This document shows positions 17,988 through 27,353 of a stretch of 64,000 nucleotides of DNA, piece after piece. Source of the DNA: Gudongella sp034006985. GTDB taxonomy: Bacteria > Bacillota > Clostridia > Tissierellales > Tissierellaceae. Where the stretch lies: positions 62,001 to 126,000 of the forward strand of contig JAVERT010000003.1 in NCBI GenBank assembly GCA_034006985.1, written 5' to 3'. Under the pieces are notes generated by a model that worked only from the letters and a program-made list of their open reading frames with translations, ran no database searches and was not told the DNA's origin. Both the position numbers and the translations under genes were made by a program. Position 1 is the first letter of the stretch, and each line of letters opens with the position of its first letter.

Positions 17988-20054
17988 CTATTCAAGTATG
18001 AAACTATTTGTCCATTCAGGTCTATCAGGCTGTGTCCCATCTTTTAGCATTTGTTGCCATTGTTCATCTGTCAATCTAATCATATTTGGAAACTCATAAA
18101 AACTAAACACTGCGCCTTTTGTTAATACGAGTTCATCTTCTATTGGAACTACTACATAAATCTCATATGCAGGGCCAACCCCAACCTCCATAACTCCATC
18201 TCTACCAATTGTATGATAATCAGAAATAGCCGCCATATGTCTATCTGTCTCTGATGAGATCTCAAACCATCTTAATCCATCACCTATAAAAGAGCTCGCT
18301 AAATCTTCTAGTATTCCACCATATAGTTTTATTCGATCATACTCCTCATCTGTTAATGTTTCACCAGCTAACTCTTTTTTTGACGTATTTAAAAGAAAAT
18401 CTAGTAACCATTCAAATCTTTCCATTTTAACATCAATATCACTTATTTCTAGATCCATCTCTTTCAAGTAATCCCTAGAATATTTTGTTAGCCATAATAA
18501 TCTTTCATAAACATCGACAGAAGGTTCTATATAACCCTTTGTCATTTGTTCTTCCCAGCCACCCATTTCTGCCCCTGATTGCTTACCATAAAGCACTGTG
18601 TCATGCTTTAGCTCTGCCCAAGAACCTAATGCAGTACTTAAACTTTTATCTATCCACGCTTGATTTTTCATAAATTCAGGAAATCTTTCATCAGTCTTAT
18701 CCTTATTATAAATTAAACCAGTTAGGGTCCACATCCACCCAGTATAAAGATTTCTTTTCCAATCTTTTTCTTCGTATTTTGAGAACTCATCTTTTAGCTC
18801 TTCTAGTTTTATCGGATAGTCTTCCCACTTTTTGTTACTTGGGTCGTTCAGTTGAATCTCTTTTGCTCTATCCGAGCCTAATACTGCCATCACATCAAGC
18901 CCAGAAGGAATTGGTCTAAGAATTGGTTCAACTAATCTTTGAATCATTTCAGAATCCATGATATATCTTTGACCCATAAATCTAAATTGTTTACCACTAG
19001 GTGAATCTATAGAAATAAACTCTGTTTGAATTTTAGGTTCAGGAAGCTTATCAGCCTCTTCGTAAAATTTATCTAGTTTTTTAGAATCAATGAAATCCGT
19101 TGGGGTTGGATTTTCTCCAAATGCTAGTTTACTAATAGCTGCATAATCATATATACCTAAGTCATCTGAACTTCCCACAAAGAAGTTCGTAGGAGTGTAT
19201 ATTTTCTCCCACATTTCTAATATGTCCTCATTTTTTATAAGAATATCTGTAGTTAAAATAGCTTGAAGTGTTTGTTCTGTGTTTCTTGTTTTATCCTCAT
19301 TATAGAGTGGAAATGATACTTGCCCATACCACATCATAGCTAAAAAATATTTTTCGAGTTCTTCTGAGCGAGTGTAATGACCCCTTGGAATATATTGACT
19401 GTAATCCATTTCGAATGGGAATATAGCTGATCTTGTAAAACCTGCTTTATCTTTAATCTTTACAAGTTCTTCACTTGCCATATTCATTGCTTCTTCAGGA
19501 TAATCTGAATGTAAATCATAAGCTTCTAACAGTTCAGCTCCTACAGCAAAAAATGCTATATTTTTAGCTTGAATCTGTTTTAACTCTGGATCAAAAATCA
19601 ACTTATATGTATTTAAAGATTCCTCTAACATCCTCCCAGTCATTGTCTTTGCTAATTCATAAAGTCTCTCTTGTTCAAGTGTTCTTAATGTATAATCATA
19701 AAAAATATGATAAACATGGAGAACCGAATCTGTAGTAATAAATGATGGTATATTTGTATACTCATTTGCTTCGTAAACATAAAATGGTTGTTCATGTTCT
19801 GCTGGAGAAACAAAGAATTTATTTTTAAGCAAGGCTTCTTTTTGAGCAGATGTTAAATCTGGAAATTGATCTAAATTTTTAATATTAGATAAGTCCTCAT
19901 TAAGTTGTTCCTCACTTGATTCTAGTACAAGAGGTTCTTCTACAACTGGTGCCTCGGGTTCCACTATTGGTTCTTCTTTCTTTGTACAAGCTGTTGAAAC
20001 TGTAGTCAATAATAATGCTAGTGATAAAATAATTGATAGCTTTTTAGCTTTCAT
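17988..20054 (-). CDS. DUF3160 domain lipoprotein
   Basis: The 688-residue product has a lipoprotein signal: basic start, hydrophobic core and lipobox TVSTAC, with Cys at about residue 23, followed by an acidic Pro/Glu-rich linker. The rest is one long DUF3160 region beginning near FPDLTSAQKEALLKNKFFV and containing ITTDSVLHVYHIFYDY and AELKHDTVLYGKQS. It is anchored outside the membrane; the biochemical function of DUF3160 is unknown. It overlaps the upstream 227-residue gene by 11 bases, so the two are translationally coupled and probably work together. Confidence 0.85.
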   Translation of the reverse strand: MKAKKLSIILSLALLLTTVSTACTKKEEPIVEPEAPVVEEPLVLESSEEQLNEDLSNIKNLDQFPDLTSAQKEALLKNKFFVSPAEHEQPFYVYEANEYTNIPSFITTDSVLHVYHIFYDYTLRTLEQERLYELAKTMTGRMLEESLNTYKLIFDPELKQIQAKNIAFFAVGAELLEAYDLHSDYPEEAMNMASEELVKIKDKAGFTRSAIFPFEMDYSQYIPRGHYTRSEELEKYFLAMMWYGQVSFPLYNEDKTRNTEQTLQAILTTDILIKNEDILEMWEKIYTPTNFFVGSSDDLGIYDYAAISKLAFGENPTPTDFIDSKKLDKFYEEADKLPEPKIQTEFISIDSPSGKQFRFMGQRYIMDSEMIQRLVEPILRPIPSGLDVMAVLGSDRAKEIQLNDPSNKKWEDYPIKLEELKDEFSKYEEKDWKRNLYTGWMWTLTGLIYNKDKTDERFPEFMKNQAWIDKSLSTALGSWAELKHDTVLYGKQSGAEMGGWEEQMTKGYIEPSVDVYERLLWLTKYSRDYLKEMDLEISDIDVKMERFEWLLDFLLNTSKKELAGETLTDEEYDRIKLYGGILEDLASSFIGDGLRWFEISSETDRHMAAISDYHTIGRDGVMEVGVGPAYEIYVVVPIEDELVLTKGAVFSFYEFPNMIRLTDEQWQQMLKDGTQPDRPEWTNSFILE

Positions 20055-20727
20055 CTTCCATCCTCCATTCTAATTCCTCATTTTCTTTGTTTATTTCTAG
20101 TTTTAAATACTCTTCTTCTCCTGTTGTTTCTATGTATACATAATTATCTTCAATATGAAATTTGGGTATAGTTTGGAGTTCTTTACTCTCTAAATACCCT
20201 TCAAAACCAAAACCTTTCCACTTATAGCTATTTATTATATATGCACTGTCTTTAAGTATTTCTATGGATATTATTTCATCCCATCCGTCATTATCAATAT
20301 CATAAAATACAAAGTCTACGAATGGCCTAGACAATCTTGAGCCTCGCCATTTTGGTATTAATTCTTCTCCATTAAATGTATATATATAAGGTCTTTTTGC
20401 GACTATTGGATGCAGTGGAGATTCTCTATACACACCCAGTGCTACCTCATCAATCCCATCTCCATCGATATCTCCAACTTCAAGTTTCCAAACATTTAAG
20501 TCAGAAATATCTTTAGTGAAACTGTCTTTATTGTTTTCTAATGATTTAATAACCATCTTATTTGCGTATTCTTCATTTTTAGCCTTAATTAACTCCACAC
20601 TGTATTTTTCATTTTTTATTAAATTACCTTCTTTTTTATCCATAATCTCCTTGGATAGAAATTTAGATAAAAAAAACAGGAGAATAAACATAGTGAAAAA
20701 AAAGAAAATATATTTCCTTTTCCCCAT
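20044..20727 (-). CDS. Membrane-anchored protein with FG-GAP/VCBS-like repeats
   Basis: The 227-residue protein has an N-terminal membrane anchor (about residues 5-23) and an extracellular domain. Two calcium-loop-like segments, VGDIDGDGIDEVALG (about residues 86-100) and FYDIDNDGWDEIISI (about 145-159), match the Asp-rich loops of FG-GAP/VCBS beta-propeller repeats. It precedes and overlaps the DUF3160 lipoprotein, suggesting a cell-surface pair. Function unknown. A GGGGGAGGA ribosome binding site precedes the ATG. The 211 bases upstream hold no recognised feature. Confidence 0.55.
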   Translation of the reverse strand: MGKRKYIFFFFTMFILLFFLSKFLSKEIMDKKEGNLIKNEKYSVELIKAKNEEYANKMVIKSLENNKDSFTKDISDLNVWKLEVGDIDGDGIDEVALGVYRESPLHPIVAKRPYIYTFNGEELIPKWRGSRLSRPFVDFVFYDIDNDGWDEIISIEILKDSAYIINSYKWKGFGFEGYLESKELQTIPKFHIEDNYVYIETTGEEEYLKLEINKENEELEWRMEDES

Positions 20728-20938
20728 AGTTTATCCTCCCCCTCTTAGATAATTTACTATCTAAATTATACCTCTAAAGTTTAGAAAAATAGTTACAAAT
20801 TTATCACAGTATTTAACATTCTTTTCTTGTCCCCACACAATATCTTCTTGTAACTATTTGGTCACTTGATATCACTTTTAGAAACAGCGAAATAAATTCT
20901 TGTAATTCTACATGTATATTACTATTTTTAGAATCTAA

Positions 20939-21766
20939 CTATAAATCTATTTCCAACAAAATTGGCGTATGGTCTTGTCTTTCACCGGAGTCTAGCATCT
21001 CAGATTTAACAACTTTGTTCGCTAATCTATCACTAACTAACCAATAATCAATTCTCCAGCCTGAGTTGTTAATTTTACTTGTTTTAACTCTTTGTGCCCA
21101 CCATGTATACACACCTTCTACATCTCCATTAATATGTCTAAAAGTATCTGTAAATCCTTTATTTAATAGATTTGTAAAGCCTTGGCGTTCTTCATCTGTA
21201 AAACCAGCTGACCTACGATTATTTTGTGGATTTGCTAAGTCTATCTCTTTATGGGCTACATTATAGTCTCCGGTCGCTAAAACTGGTTTTTCCTTATCTA
21301 GACCCTGAAGATACTCAGCATATTTTTCATCCCAAACTTGTCTTTCTGGCAATCTTTTTAGACTGTCTCCTGCATTAGGAGTATAAACTTGAGTAAGATA
21401 AAATTCTCCAAAATCTAAAGTAATAATTCTTCCTTCTAAATCCATAGTATCTGGAGTCTGAATCTCAGGATAAAAAATTTCTGGAGAGTACTTGTCTTTA
21501 TATAAAAACATAGTCCCCGCATAGCCTTTTCTAGCCGGTTCCTGAGAACTTCTCCATACATAGGAGTATCCTTTAAAATACTCCGCTAAATGCTCCATAT
21601 GTCTCTTACTTGGACCATTAGTTGGTAATTTAGTTTCTTGCAAAGCAATTACATCTGCATCCTTGTCAATAATTGTATCAATTACTTCCCTTGTAAGCAC
21701 CGCCCTATTTGAATCACTTGTTAATGCAGCATTTAACGAATCTATATTCCATGAAATAAATTTCAA
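20939..21766 (-). CDS. xth: Exodeoxyribonuclease III (AP endonuclease, ExoA/XthA family)
   Basis: A 275-residue enzyme of the exonuclease/endonuclease/phosphatase fold that cuts DNA at abasic sites during base excision repair. Motifs include ALQETKLP (metal-binding Glu), TGDYNVAHKEIDLANP (catalytic Asp and Asn), and the C-terminal WRIDYWLVSD and DHTPILLEIDL. The start is TTG behind AAAGGAGG. The OGG1-type glycosylase next to it (21977-22858) makes abasic sites, a sensible functional neighbour. Confidence 0.93.
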   Translation of the reverse strand: MKFISWNIDSLNAALTSDSNRAVLTREVIDTIIDKDADVIALQETKLPTNGPSKRHMEHLAEYFKGYSYVWRSSQEPARKGYAGTMFLYKDKYSPEIFYPEIQTPDTMDLEGRIITLDFGEFYLTQVYTPNAGDSLKRLPERQVWDEKYAEYLQGLDKEKPVLATGDYNVAHKEIDLANPQNNRRSAGFTDEERQGFTNLLNKGFTDTFRHINGDVEGVYTWWAQRVKTSKINNSGWRIDYWLVSDRLANKVVKSEMLDSGERQDHTPILLEIDL

Positions 21767-21976
21767 ATTATTCCTCCTTTATAATTTCCAACTAGTCTTT
21801 TACATGCTTCCATCTATATCTATCTATTTTAATACCCAACAAGTATTTACTATATCAATGCCAATCAGAATTTTTATAACTTTTTATTATTAAAATACTA
21901 CAACTAAATAGTTAAACTCCTCTAAATAGACAAATTTATAACCTTATAATCTTCTACCAATCATTACTACACAATA

Positions 21977-22858
21977 CTATTTCCCTAAACCAAGCTCTCT
22001 TGCATAGTAAAATAAATATTGCTGAGCATAACCTGCAAGTGGTCCAAAAATATCTTCTCCCGAACTCTCCAACTCTTTTTTAGTTGCATTTCTTTTGAAA
22101 TAAAAATGCTCCATTACCCTTTTTACCCATACATCTACTGGGAATGATTCAGCTTTATCATATGCAAAAAGTAATATACAATCACTTACCTTTGGGCCTA
22201 CACCAGGCAGTGTCGTAAGCATTTCTTGTGCATCTTTATGCTCTTTATTAAAAATACATTGTATATCAAACTCCCCTTCTGCTATCCTTCTACTTACTTC
22301 TCTAATACGATCACTTCTAAAACCAACTCTATATTTTTCTTTTATATATTCTGTAGTTTTTCCTGCTAATTTATCAGGACCTGGGAAGCTGTAAATCTCT
22401 CTTCCTTTATATGTCATCAGATGGTCTCCTAAGTCCATGGCTATTGCATTTACTGCATTTTTTATCCTAGGAATTCCATTGTTAGCTGATATCATAAATG
22501 AAATTATAGTCTCATATGGTTCCTGGTTTAAAATTCTCATACCAAAACCAAAATCTATTGATTCTTTAAGAATTGGATCCTTAGACAATTCCTCTTTAAT
22601 ATCTCCATAGTCCCTATCTAGGTCAAAATAATGATGCCAATATTCTTGCCAATCTTCCTTCGTTGCAAGGTCTACAATAAACATATTATCCTTTTCTAGG
22701 ATATTTAACACTCTACCTCCAGATATTGTAGTATAACTACCATCCTCTTCAACAAACCACCTAAAACATTGACCACATTCAAAAATATGTTTTGGTTTAA
22801 AATGTTCTAAACCTTGGATTATCAATTTTTTATTTTTTTGTATTATATTATAAGTCAT
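21977..22858 (-). CDS. 8-oxoguanine DNA glycosylase (OGG1-type, HhH-GPD)
   Basis: A 293-residue glycosylase/lyase with an N-terminal OGG domain (ECGQCFRW near residue 28) and a helix-hairpin-helix GPD domain. TLPGVGPKVSDCILLF contains the catalytic lysine, and SFPVDVWVKRVM the catalytic aspartate. It removes oxidised guanine from DNA. I place the start at ATG 22858, because AAAGGAG lies just upstream; an ATG farther upstream at 22897 lacks such a site. About 210 bases lie between it and xth. Confidence 0.9.
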   Translation of the reverse strand: MTYNIIQKNKKLIIQGLEHFKPKHIFECGQCFRWFVEEDGSYTTISGGRVLNILEKDNMFIVDLATKEDWQEYWHHYFDLDRDYGDIKEELSKDPILKESIDFGFGMRILNQEPYETIISFMISANNGIPRIKNAVNAIAMDLGDHLMTYKGREIYSFPGPDKLAGKTTEYIKEKYRVGFRSDRIREVSRRIAEGEFDIQCIFNKEHKDAQEMLTTLPGVGPKVSDCILLFAYDKAESFPVDVWVKRVMEHFYFKRNATKKELESSGEDIFGPLAGYAQQYLFYYARELGLGK

Positions 22859-22940
22859 TACCTTCTCCTTTATTGTTATTATAAATATATTATACATTAA
22901 AAAATTGATGATGAAAGTGTAAGAAAAAAAACAAATAAAA

Positions 22941-22962
22941 AAACTGGTCTCTCGACCAGTTT
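22941..22962 (-). terminator. Terminator of glutamate dehydrogenase, next to a TTTA repeat
   Basis: AAACTGGTC and GACCAGTTT form a 9-bp stem with a TCTC loop, placed just after the gdh stop. A short tandem run of about six TTTA units (22961-22984) lies between hairpin and stop codon. Confidence 0.8.
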
Positions 22963-22987
22963 ATTTATTTATTTATTTATTTATATC

Positions 22988-24253
22988 CTAGTACCATCCT
23001 CTTAACTTCATTGCTCCAGCTACTTTTTTAACTGAATGTAGGTAAGCTGATTGTCTCATTGATACTTTATATTCTTCTTTGATTTTCCATAAATCATTGA
23101 ATGCTTTAATCATTGCTATTTCTTCTTTTTCTTCTACTTCTGCTTCACTCCAATAGTATCCGTATAAGTTTTGTACCCACTCAAAGTATGATACAGTAAC
23201 TCCACCAGCATTTGTAAGTATATCTGGAGTAACTAAAATACCATTTTTCTCAAGTATTTCATCTGCTTCAGGTGTTATAGGGCCATTAGCAGCTTCAGCA
23301 ACTAATTTAGCTTTTATTTTACTAGCATTCTCTAAAGTTATAGCATTTTCCATTGCTGCAGGAATCATTATATCAACATCTAATGACCAGAATTCATCAA
23401 GTGTAATCATCTTAGCTTTTGGATAATTAGCTACTGTTTTATGTTCTACTTGATATGCTGATAAGTCAGCAAAATTTATTCCATCTTCATTATATAGAGC
23501 AAATGTTCCTAAATCCTTTGACCACTCACCTATAGCTACAATTTTAGCACCAAGTCTTTCAACGTTTTTAACTGTATATCTACCAACATTTCCGAAACCT
23601 TGAATAGCAACTTTTGCATGCTTGATATCGATTCCAAGTTTAGCAGCAGCTTCTCTAGTTACAATAGCTACTCCGTAACCAGTTGCTTCGTTTCTTCCTA
23701 ATGATCCACCAAACTCAACTGGTTTTCCTGTTATAACACCAAGATTCATAGTACCTGTAAGCTTGCAATACTCATCTACCATCCAACTCATAATTTGTCC
23801 ATTAGTATTTACATCAGGTGCAGGTACATCTATTTTTTCTCCAATATATTTGTAAATCCCTTGAATATAACCTCTTGATAGTCTCTCTAATTCGCCTTGT
23901 GAAAGTGTTGCAGGGTCTACAATTATACCACCTTTTCCTCCACCGTAAGGAATGCCAGTAACACTACATTTAAATGTCATCCATATTGATAATGCTTTAA
24001 CTTCGTCTCTTGATACTCCTGGATGAAAACGTATTCCACCTTTGCCTGGACCTACAGCGTCATTGTGCAAAGATCTAAAGCCTTTGAAAACCTTTATAGA
24101 TCCATCATCCATTTTTACTGGAATTGATAATTCTATTACTCTTTTTGGTTCTTTAAGTAATTCATAAACCGCTGGTTCTAATCCAAGTTTCTCACAAGCA
24201 TCTTTAACTTGTTTTTGAGCACTTTCTAAAGGATTAAGCATTTCTTTTGACAT
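22988..24253 (-). CDS. gdhA: Glutamate dehydrogenase
   Basis: The 421-residue enzyme interconverts glutamate with 2-oxoglutarate and ammonia. The substrate domain shows GPGKGGIRFHPGVS and the catalytic PYGGGKGGIIVDP; the dinucleotide domain has VAIQGFGNVGRYTVKN (about residues 220-235), a GxGNVG Rossmann loop, and the C-terminal AGGVTVSYFEWVQNL is typical of hexameric clostridial/bacillary enzymes. NAD preference is likely from the family but not proven. In an amino-acid fermenter it regenerates 2-oxoglutarate for transaminases such as the one at 10475. Single gene with an AAAGGGGG ribosome binding site. Confidence 0.95.
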   Translation of the reverse strand: MSKEMLNPLESAQKQVKDACEKLGLEPAVYELLKEPKRVIELSIPVKMDDGSIKVFKGFRSLHNDAVGPGKGGIRFHPGVSRDEVKALSIWMTFKCSVTGIPYGGGKGGIIVDPATLSQGELERLSRGYIQGIYKYIGEKIDVPAPDVNTNGQIMSWMVDEYCKLTGTMNLGVITGKPVEFGGSLGRNEATGYGVAIVTREAAAKLGIDIKHAKVAIQGFGNVGRYTVKNVERLGAKIVAIGEWSKDLGTFALYNEDGINFADLSAYQVEHKTVANYPKAKMITLDEFWSLDVDIMIPAAMENAITLENASKIKAKLVAEAANGPITPEADEILEKNGILVTPDILTNAGGVTVSYFEWVQNLYGYYWSEAEVEEKEEIAMIKAFNDLWKIKEEYKVSMRQSAYLHSVKKVAGAMKLRGWY

Positions 24254-24383
24254 TGCAAACTACCCCCTTTATTTTAGATGCGAATATTTCGCATCTTTGA
24301 ATCTCGATAAAATTATATCATACAAGATATAAGATATCAACTCTATAACCTGTATAATATTTTTTTATCAAAATTTTTAGCTT

Positions 24384-25022
24384 TTAATCTTCAATAGCTG
24401 TTTTAAGAAAGTATGAAAGAATAAATAAACTTTCATTTAATCTAACATTTTCTACAATTACATTATCTGGTACACTAAAATCTGTTGGTGCAAAATTCCA
24501 GATTCCTTTTATCCCAGCTTTAACATAAATATCTGCAACTTCTTGAGCACTTTCTTTAGGAGTTGTTATAATCCCTATCTCAACATTATGTTCTTTAATA
24601 AAGTCTTCAATAGTTTCCATATCTCTAATTTCAATATCTCTAATCTTAAGTCCAATAACTCTAGGGTTTCTATCAAACAATGATAAAACCTTAAAGCCTG
24701 CATCCTCAAATCCTTTGTAATTGGCAATAGCTTGACCTAGATTACCAGCTCCTACTACTACTGCGTTATATTTATTGTTTAAGCCTAATATTTTCCCCAA
24801 TTCTCTTTGCAAATCTTCTACATTATATCCATATCCTTGCTGTCCAAAGCCTCCAAAATTATTTAAATCTTGTCTTATTTGAGAAGCTGTAAATCCAGTT
24901 AAAATACTCAATTCTTGAGAAGAAATCCTAGTCGTCCCTTTATCCGACAAATCGTTTAAGTATCTAAAATATTTTGGTAATCTTCTAATAACTGTTAAAG
25001 AAACCCCTGTATTTTTATTCAA
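24384..25022 (-). CDS. rex: Redox-sensing transcriptional repressor Rex
   Basis: Rex senses the NADH/NAD+ ratio and represses fermentation genes. The N-terminal winged helix (VIRRLPKYFRYLNDLSDKG, then LSILTGFTASQIRQDLNNFG) is followed by a Rossmann domain with VVVGAGNLGQAIANY (about residue 90). The start is uncertain: TTG 25022-25020 has AGGTGG eight bases upstream and gives 212 residues, while a GTG at 25034 lies inside that ribosome binding site. No clear Rex operator was recognised in front of nearby genes. Confidence 0.92.
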   Translation of the reverse strand: MNKNTGVSLTVIRRLPKYFRYLNDLSDKGTTRISSQELSILTGFTASQIRQDLNNFGGFGQQGYGYNVEDLQRELGKILGLNNKYNAVVVGAGNLGQAIANYKGFEDAGFKVLSLFDRNPRVIGLKIRDIEIRDMETIEDFIKEHNVEIGIITTPKESAQEVADIYVKAGIKGIWNFAPTDFSVPDNVIVENVRLNESLFILSYFLKTAIED

Positions 25023-25192
25023 TCTATACACCACCTATCTATTTTCTAAGTCAATTATAGCATTCACAAATTTTTATGTCAATTAATTCACATAGCGTTA
25101 ACAATCTATTTAGTGTCCCTACTTATAGTTGTTTTACTTTTAAAAAATCCCTTTTTCTGTTAGAATAACTATATGTACTGGAGGGTTTATAA

Positions 25193-27109
25193 ATGCCTGT
25201 TTTAACAGCAAATCATATATATAAGACTTATATAACAAAAACTATATTAGAAGATATCTCCTTTCGAGTTGAAGAAGGAGATATTATAGGAATTCTAGGA
25301 TTAAATGGAACTGGTAAAACCACTCTATTTGAAATTCTTGCAAATAATATATCTGCTGATAGTGGGGATGTCATAATTCCAAAAGAAGCAAAATTGGGTT
25401 ATCTTGAACAACATACAAAAATAGAGAGTGAGAAAACAGTTTTTGATGAAGCCCTTACTGTTTTTAATCCACTTATTCAGATGGAAGAGGATTTACGAGA
25501 GCGCGAAGAACTTATTTCTCTTAAAAGCAACGACACAGATTTTAATTTGGATAAATCTTTGTTAGAATACTCCGATTTACTTGAAAAGTTTAAGTCTCTG
25601 AATGGATATGGCTACCATTCAGAGATTAAAGGTGTTTTAAAGGGTTTAGGTTTTACTGATGAAGAATTTGATAAACCTGTATCGGTTTTAAGTGGTGGTC
25701 AAAAATCTAGACTAGCTTTAGCAATACTCTTGTTAAAAAAACCAAATGTTCTTTTATTAGATGAGCCCACAAACCACCTAGATATAAATGCAATCTCTTG
25801 GCTTGAGCGTTTTCTTCGAGATTACAATGGTTCAAGTTTAATAATCTCCCACGATAGATATTTTTTAGATACTGTAGTTAATCGTATTTTCTATATGCAA
25901 AATATGGGATTAACCATATACAATTTAAACTATACTCGATTTATGTTGCAAAGAAAAAAAGATTTAGATGTTTTAAAAAAGCAGTATGAAGATCAATTGA
26001 AAGAAGTAAAAAGGCAAGAAGAGATTATTCAGAAATATACTCAATTTGGTGGAGAAAGATATATAAAGCAGGCTAGAAGTAGACAAAAAATGCTAGATAA
26101 AATAAAACTCTTACCTAAACCTACTGATGATAAAAAATCATCATTCTCATTTGAACCTGATATGAAATCGGGTAGAGATGTCCTATTTGCAGAATCTCTT
26201 TCAAAAAGTTTTAATGAACTAAACCTTTTTAAAGAAATTTCTCTTCAAATCTATCAAAAAGAGAGAGTCGGTTTAATTGGTCCAAATGGAATTGGTAAAA
26301 CCACTTTATTCAAAATTTTATTAGGACAACTTAATCCCGATTCTGGTACAATAACAGTTGGGCATAATGTATTCACTGGATACTTTGACCAAGAAATGTC
26401 GGATTTAAATCTTGAAAAAACAGTAATAGATGAAATATGGGACACCTATCCCCAACTTGACCATTTCCAAATAAGATCTTATTTAAGTAGGTTTATGTTT
26501 GTTGGAGATGATATATTTAAAGAAATAGATGATTTAAGTGGTGGTGAAAAAGCAAGGGTAGCACTTTTAAAGCTAATGCTCTCTAAATCTAACTTCCTTA
26601 TTATGGATGAACCTACTAACCATTTAGATATAGACTCAAAAGAAGTATTAGAAGATGCACTATTAAACTATACTGGAACCGTCTTTGTAATTTCACATGA
26701 CAGATATTTTTTAAATAAGGTAACCACCAAAATACTAGAGCTAACTGAAGATGGGTTGTTTGAATACCTTGGCAATTACAATTATTATTTAGAAAAAAAA
26801 GCAGCACTTTTAAAAGCTTTAGAATCTGAGAACGATGATGAAAATGGAAAGACTAAAACTCAAGTTAAACAAGATCAAAAAAAAGAAAAACAAATCCTAT
26901 TGCAAGAACGCGAAAAAAAGAAAAAATTAAAAAACATAGAAGAAAATATTGAAAAAGTTGAAAATGAAATTGAAAAAATAGATAAAATACTATCAGGAGC
27001 AGAAATTTATAATGACCATGTTCAGGTGCTGAAGATAACATCAAACAGAGAAAAGTATGCAAAAGAATTAGAAACACTATATAACTTTTGGATGGAATTA
27101 AATGAGTAA
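25193..27109 (+). CDS. ABC-F family ATPase (translation factor type)
   Basis: The 638-residue protein has two ABC domains in one chain and no membrane segment. Walker A motifs are GLNGTGKTT (about residue 35) and GPNGIGKTT (about 360); signatures are LSGGQKSRLALA and LSGGEKARVALL, each followed by DEPTNHLD. Between them lies the charged linker (FMLQRKKDLDVLKKQYEDQL) of ABC-F proteins, and a lysine/glutamate-rich coiled coil closes the protein (about residues 545-638). Relatives bind the ribosomal E site to relieve stalls or protect against antibiotics; length and C-terminal coil resemble YdiF/Uup-like members. Subfamily uncertain. Confidence 0.9.
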   Translation: MPVLTANHIYKTYITKTILEDISFRVEEGDIIGILGLNGTGKTTLFEILANNISADSGDVIIPKEAKLGYLEQHTKIESEKTVFDEALTVFNPLIQMEEDLREREELISLKSNDTDFNLDKSLLEYSDLLEKFKSLNGYGYHSEIKGVLKGLGFTDEEFDKPVSVLSGGQKSRLALAILLLKKPNVLLLDEPTNHLDINAISWLERFLRDYNGSSLIISHDRYFLDTVVNRIFYMQNMGLTIYNLNYTRFMLQRKKDLDVLKKQYEDQLKEVKRQEEIIQKYTQFGGERYIKQARSRQKMLDKIKLLPKPTDDKKSSFSFEPDMKSGRDVLFAESLSKSFNELNLFKEISLQIYQKERVGLIGPNGIGKTTLFKILLGQLNPDSGTITVGHNVFTGYFDQEMSDLNLEKTVIDEIWDTYPQLDHFQIRSYLSRFMFVGDDIFKEIDDLSGGEKARVALLKLMLSKSNFLIMDEPTNHLDIDSKEVLEDALLNYTGTVFVISHDRYFLNKVTTKILELTEDGLFEYLGNYNYYLEKKAALLKALESENDDENGKTKTQVKQDQKKEKQILLQEREKKKKLKNIEENIEKVENEIEKIDKILSGAEIYNDHVQVLKITSNREKYAKELETLYNFWMELNE

Positions 27110-27117
27110 TCGTTACA

Positions 27118-27232
27118 ATATCCACATTATCCACAGGCTTACCCACAGATATTACCCTAATTCGCATAGTTTTCCCTTTTTTTCCCACATTATCCACAGG
27201 CATAAAAAAAATCATCCCCAAATGTATCCACA
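27118..27232 (+). promoter_or_regulatory. DnaA-box cluster 1
   Basis: Six DnaA-box-like 9-mers lie in direct orientation within 115 bases: ATATCCACA (27118), TTATCCACA (27127), TTACCCACA (27139), TTTCCCACA (27181), TTATCCACA (27190) and GTATCCACA (27224). Two match the TTATCCACA consensus exactly. No dnaA, dnaN or AT-rich unwinding region lies beside it, so a DnaA titration or reactivation site is more likely than oriC. Confidence 0.6.
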
Positions 27233-27251
27233 CTAATTGGGGATGATTTTT
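27207..27251. terminator. Convergent terminator between the ABC-F gene and tsaD
   Basis: AAAAATCATCCCC and GGGGATGATTTTT form a perfect 13-bp stem whose loop holds the last DnaA-box-like 9-mer of the cluster. A/T runs on both sides suit termination of the two converging genes. Confidence 0.8.
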
Positions 27252-27353
27252 TAAATAAAGAATAGAAAAATTCTACTTTTTTTCTATATATAATAAACTT
27301 CACATCCAAAGTTTCAAATAAAATTTCATTACATTATTTAACAGGAATTTTCT

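Noticed and set aside
22961..22984. TTTA tandem run as a possible CRISPR or contingency repeat
   Set aside because: Only about six 4-base units between a stop codon and a terminator; no spacers and no coding effect.
27118..27232. DnaA-box cluster as the chromosomal origin
   Set aside because: No dnaA, dnaN, gyrase or AT-rich unwinding element is beside it, and gene strands do not diverge from it.
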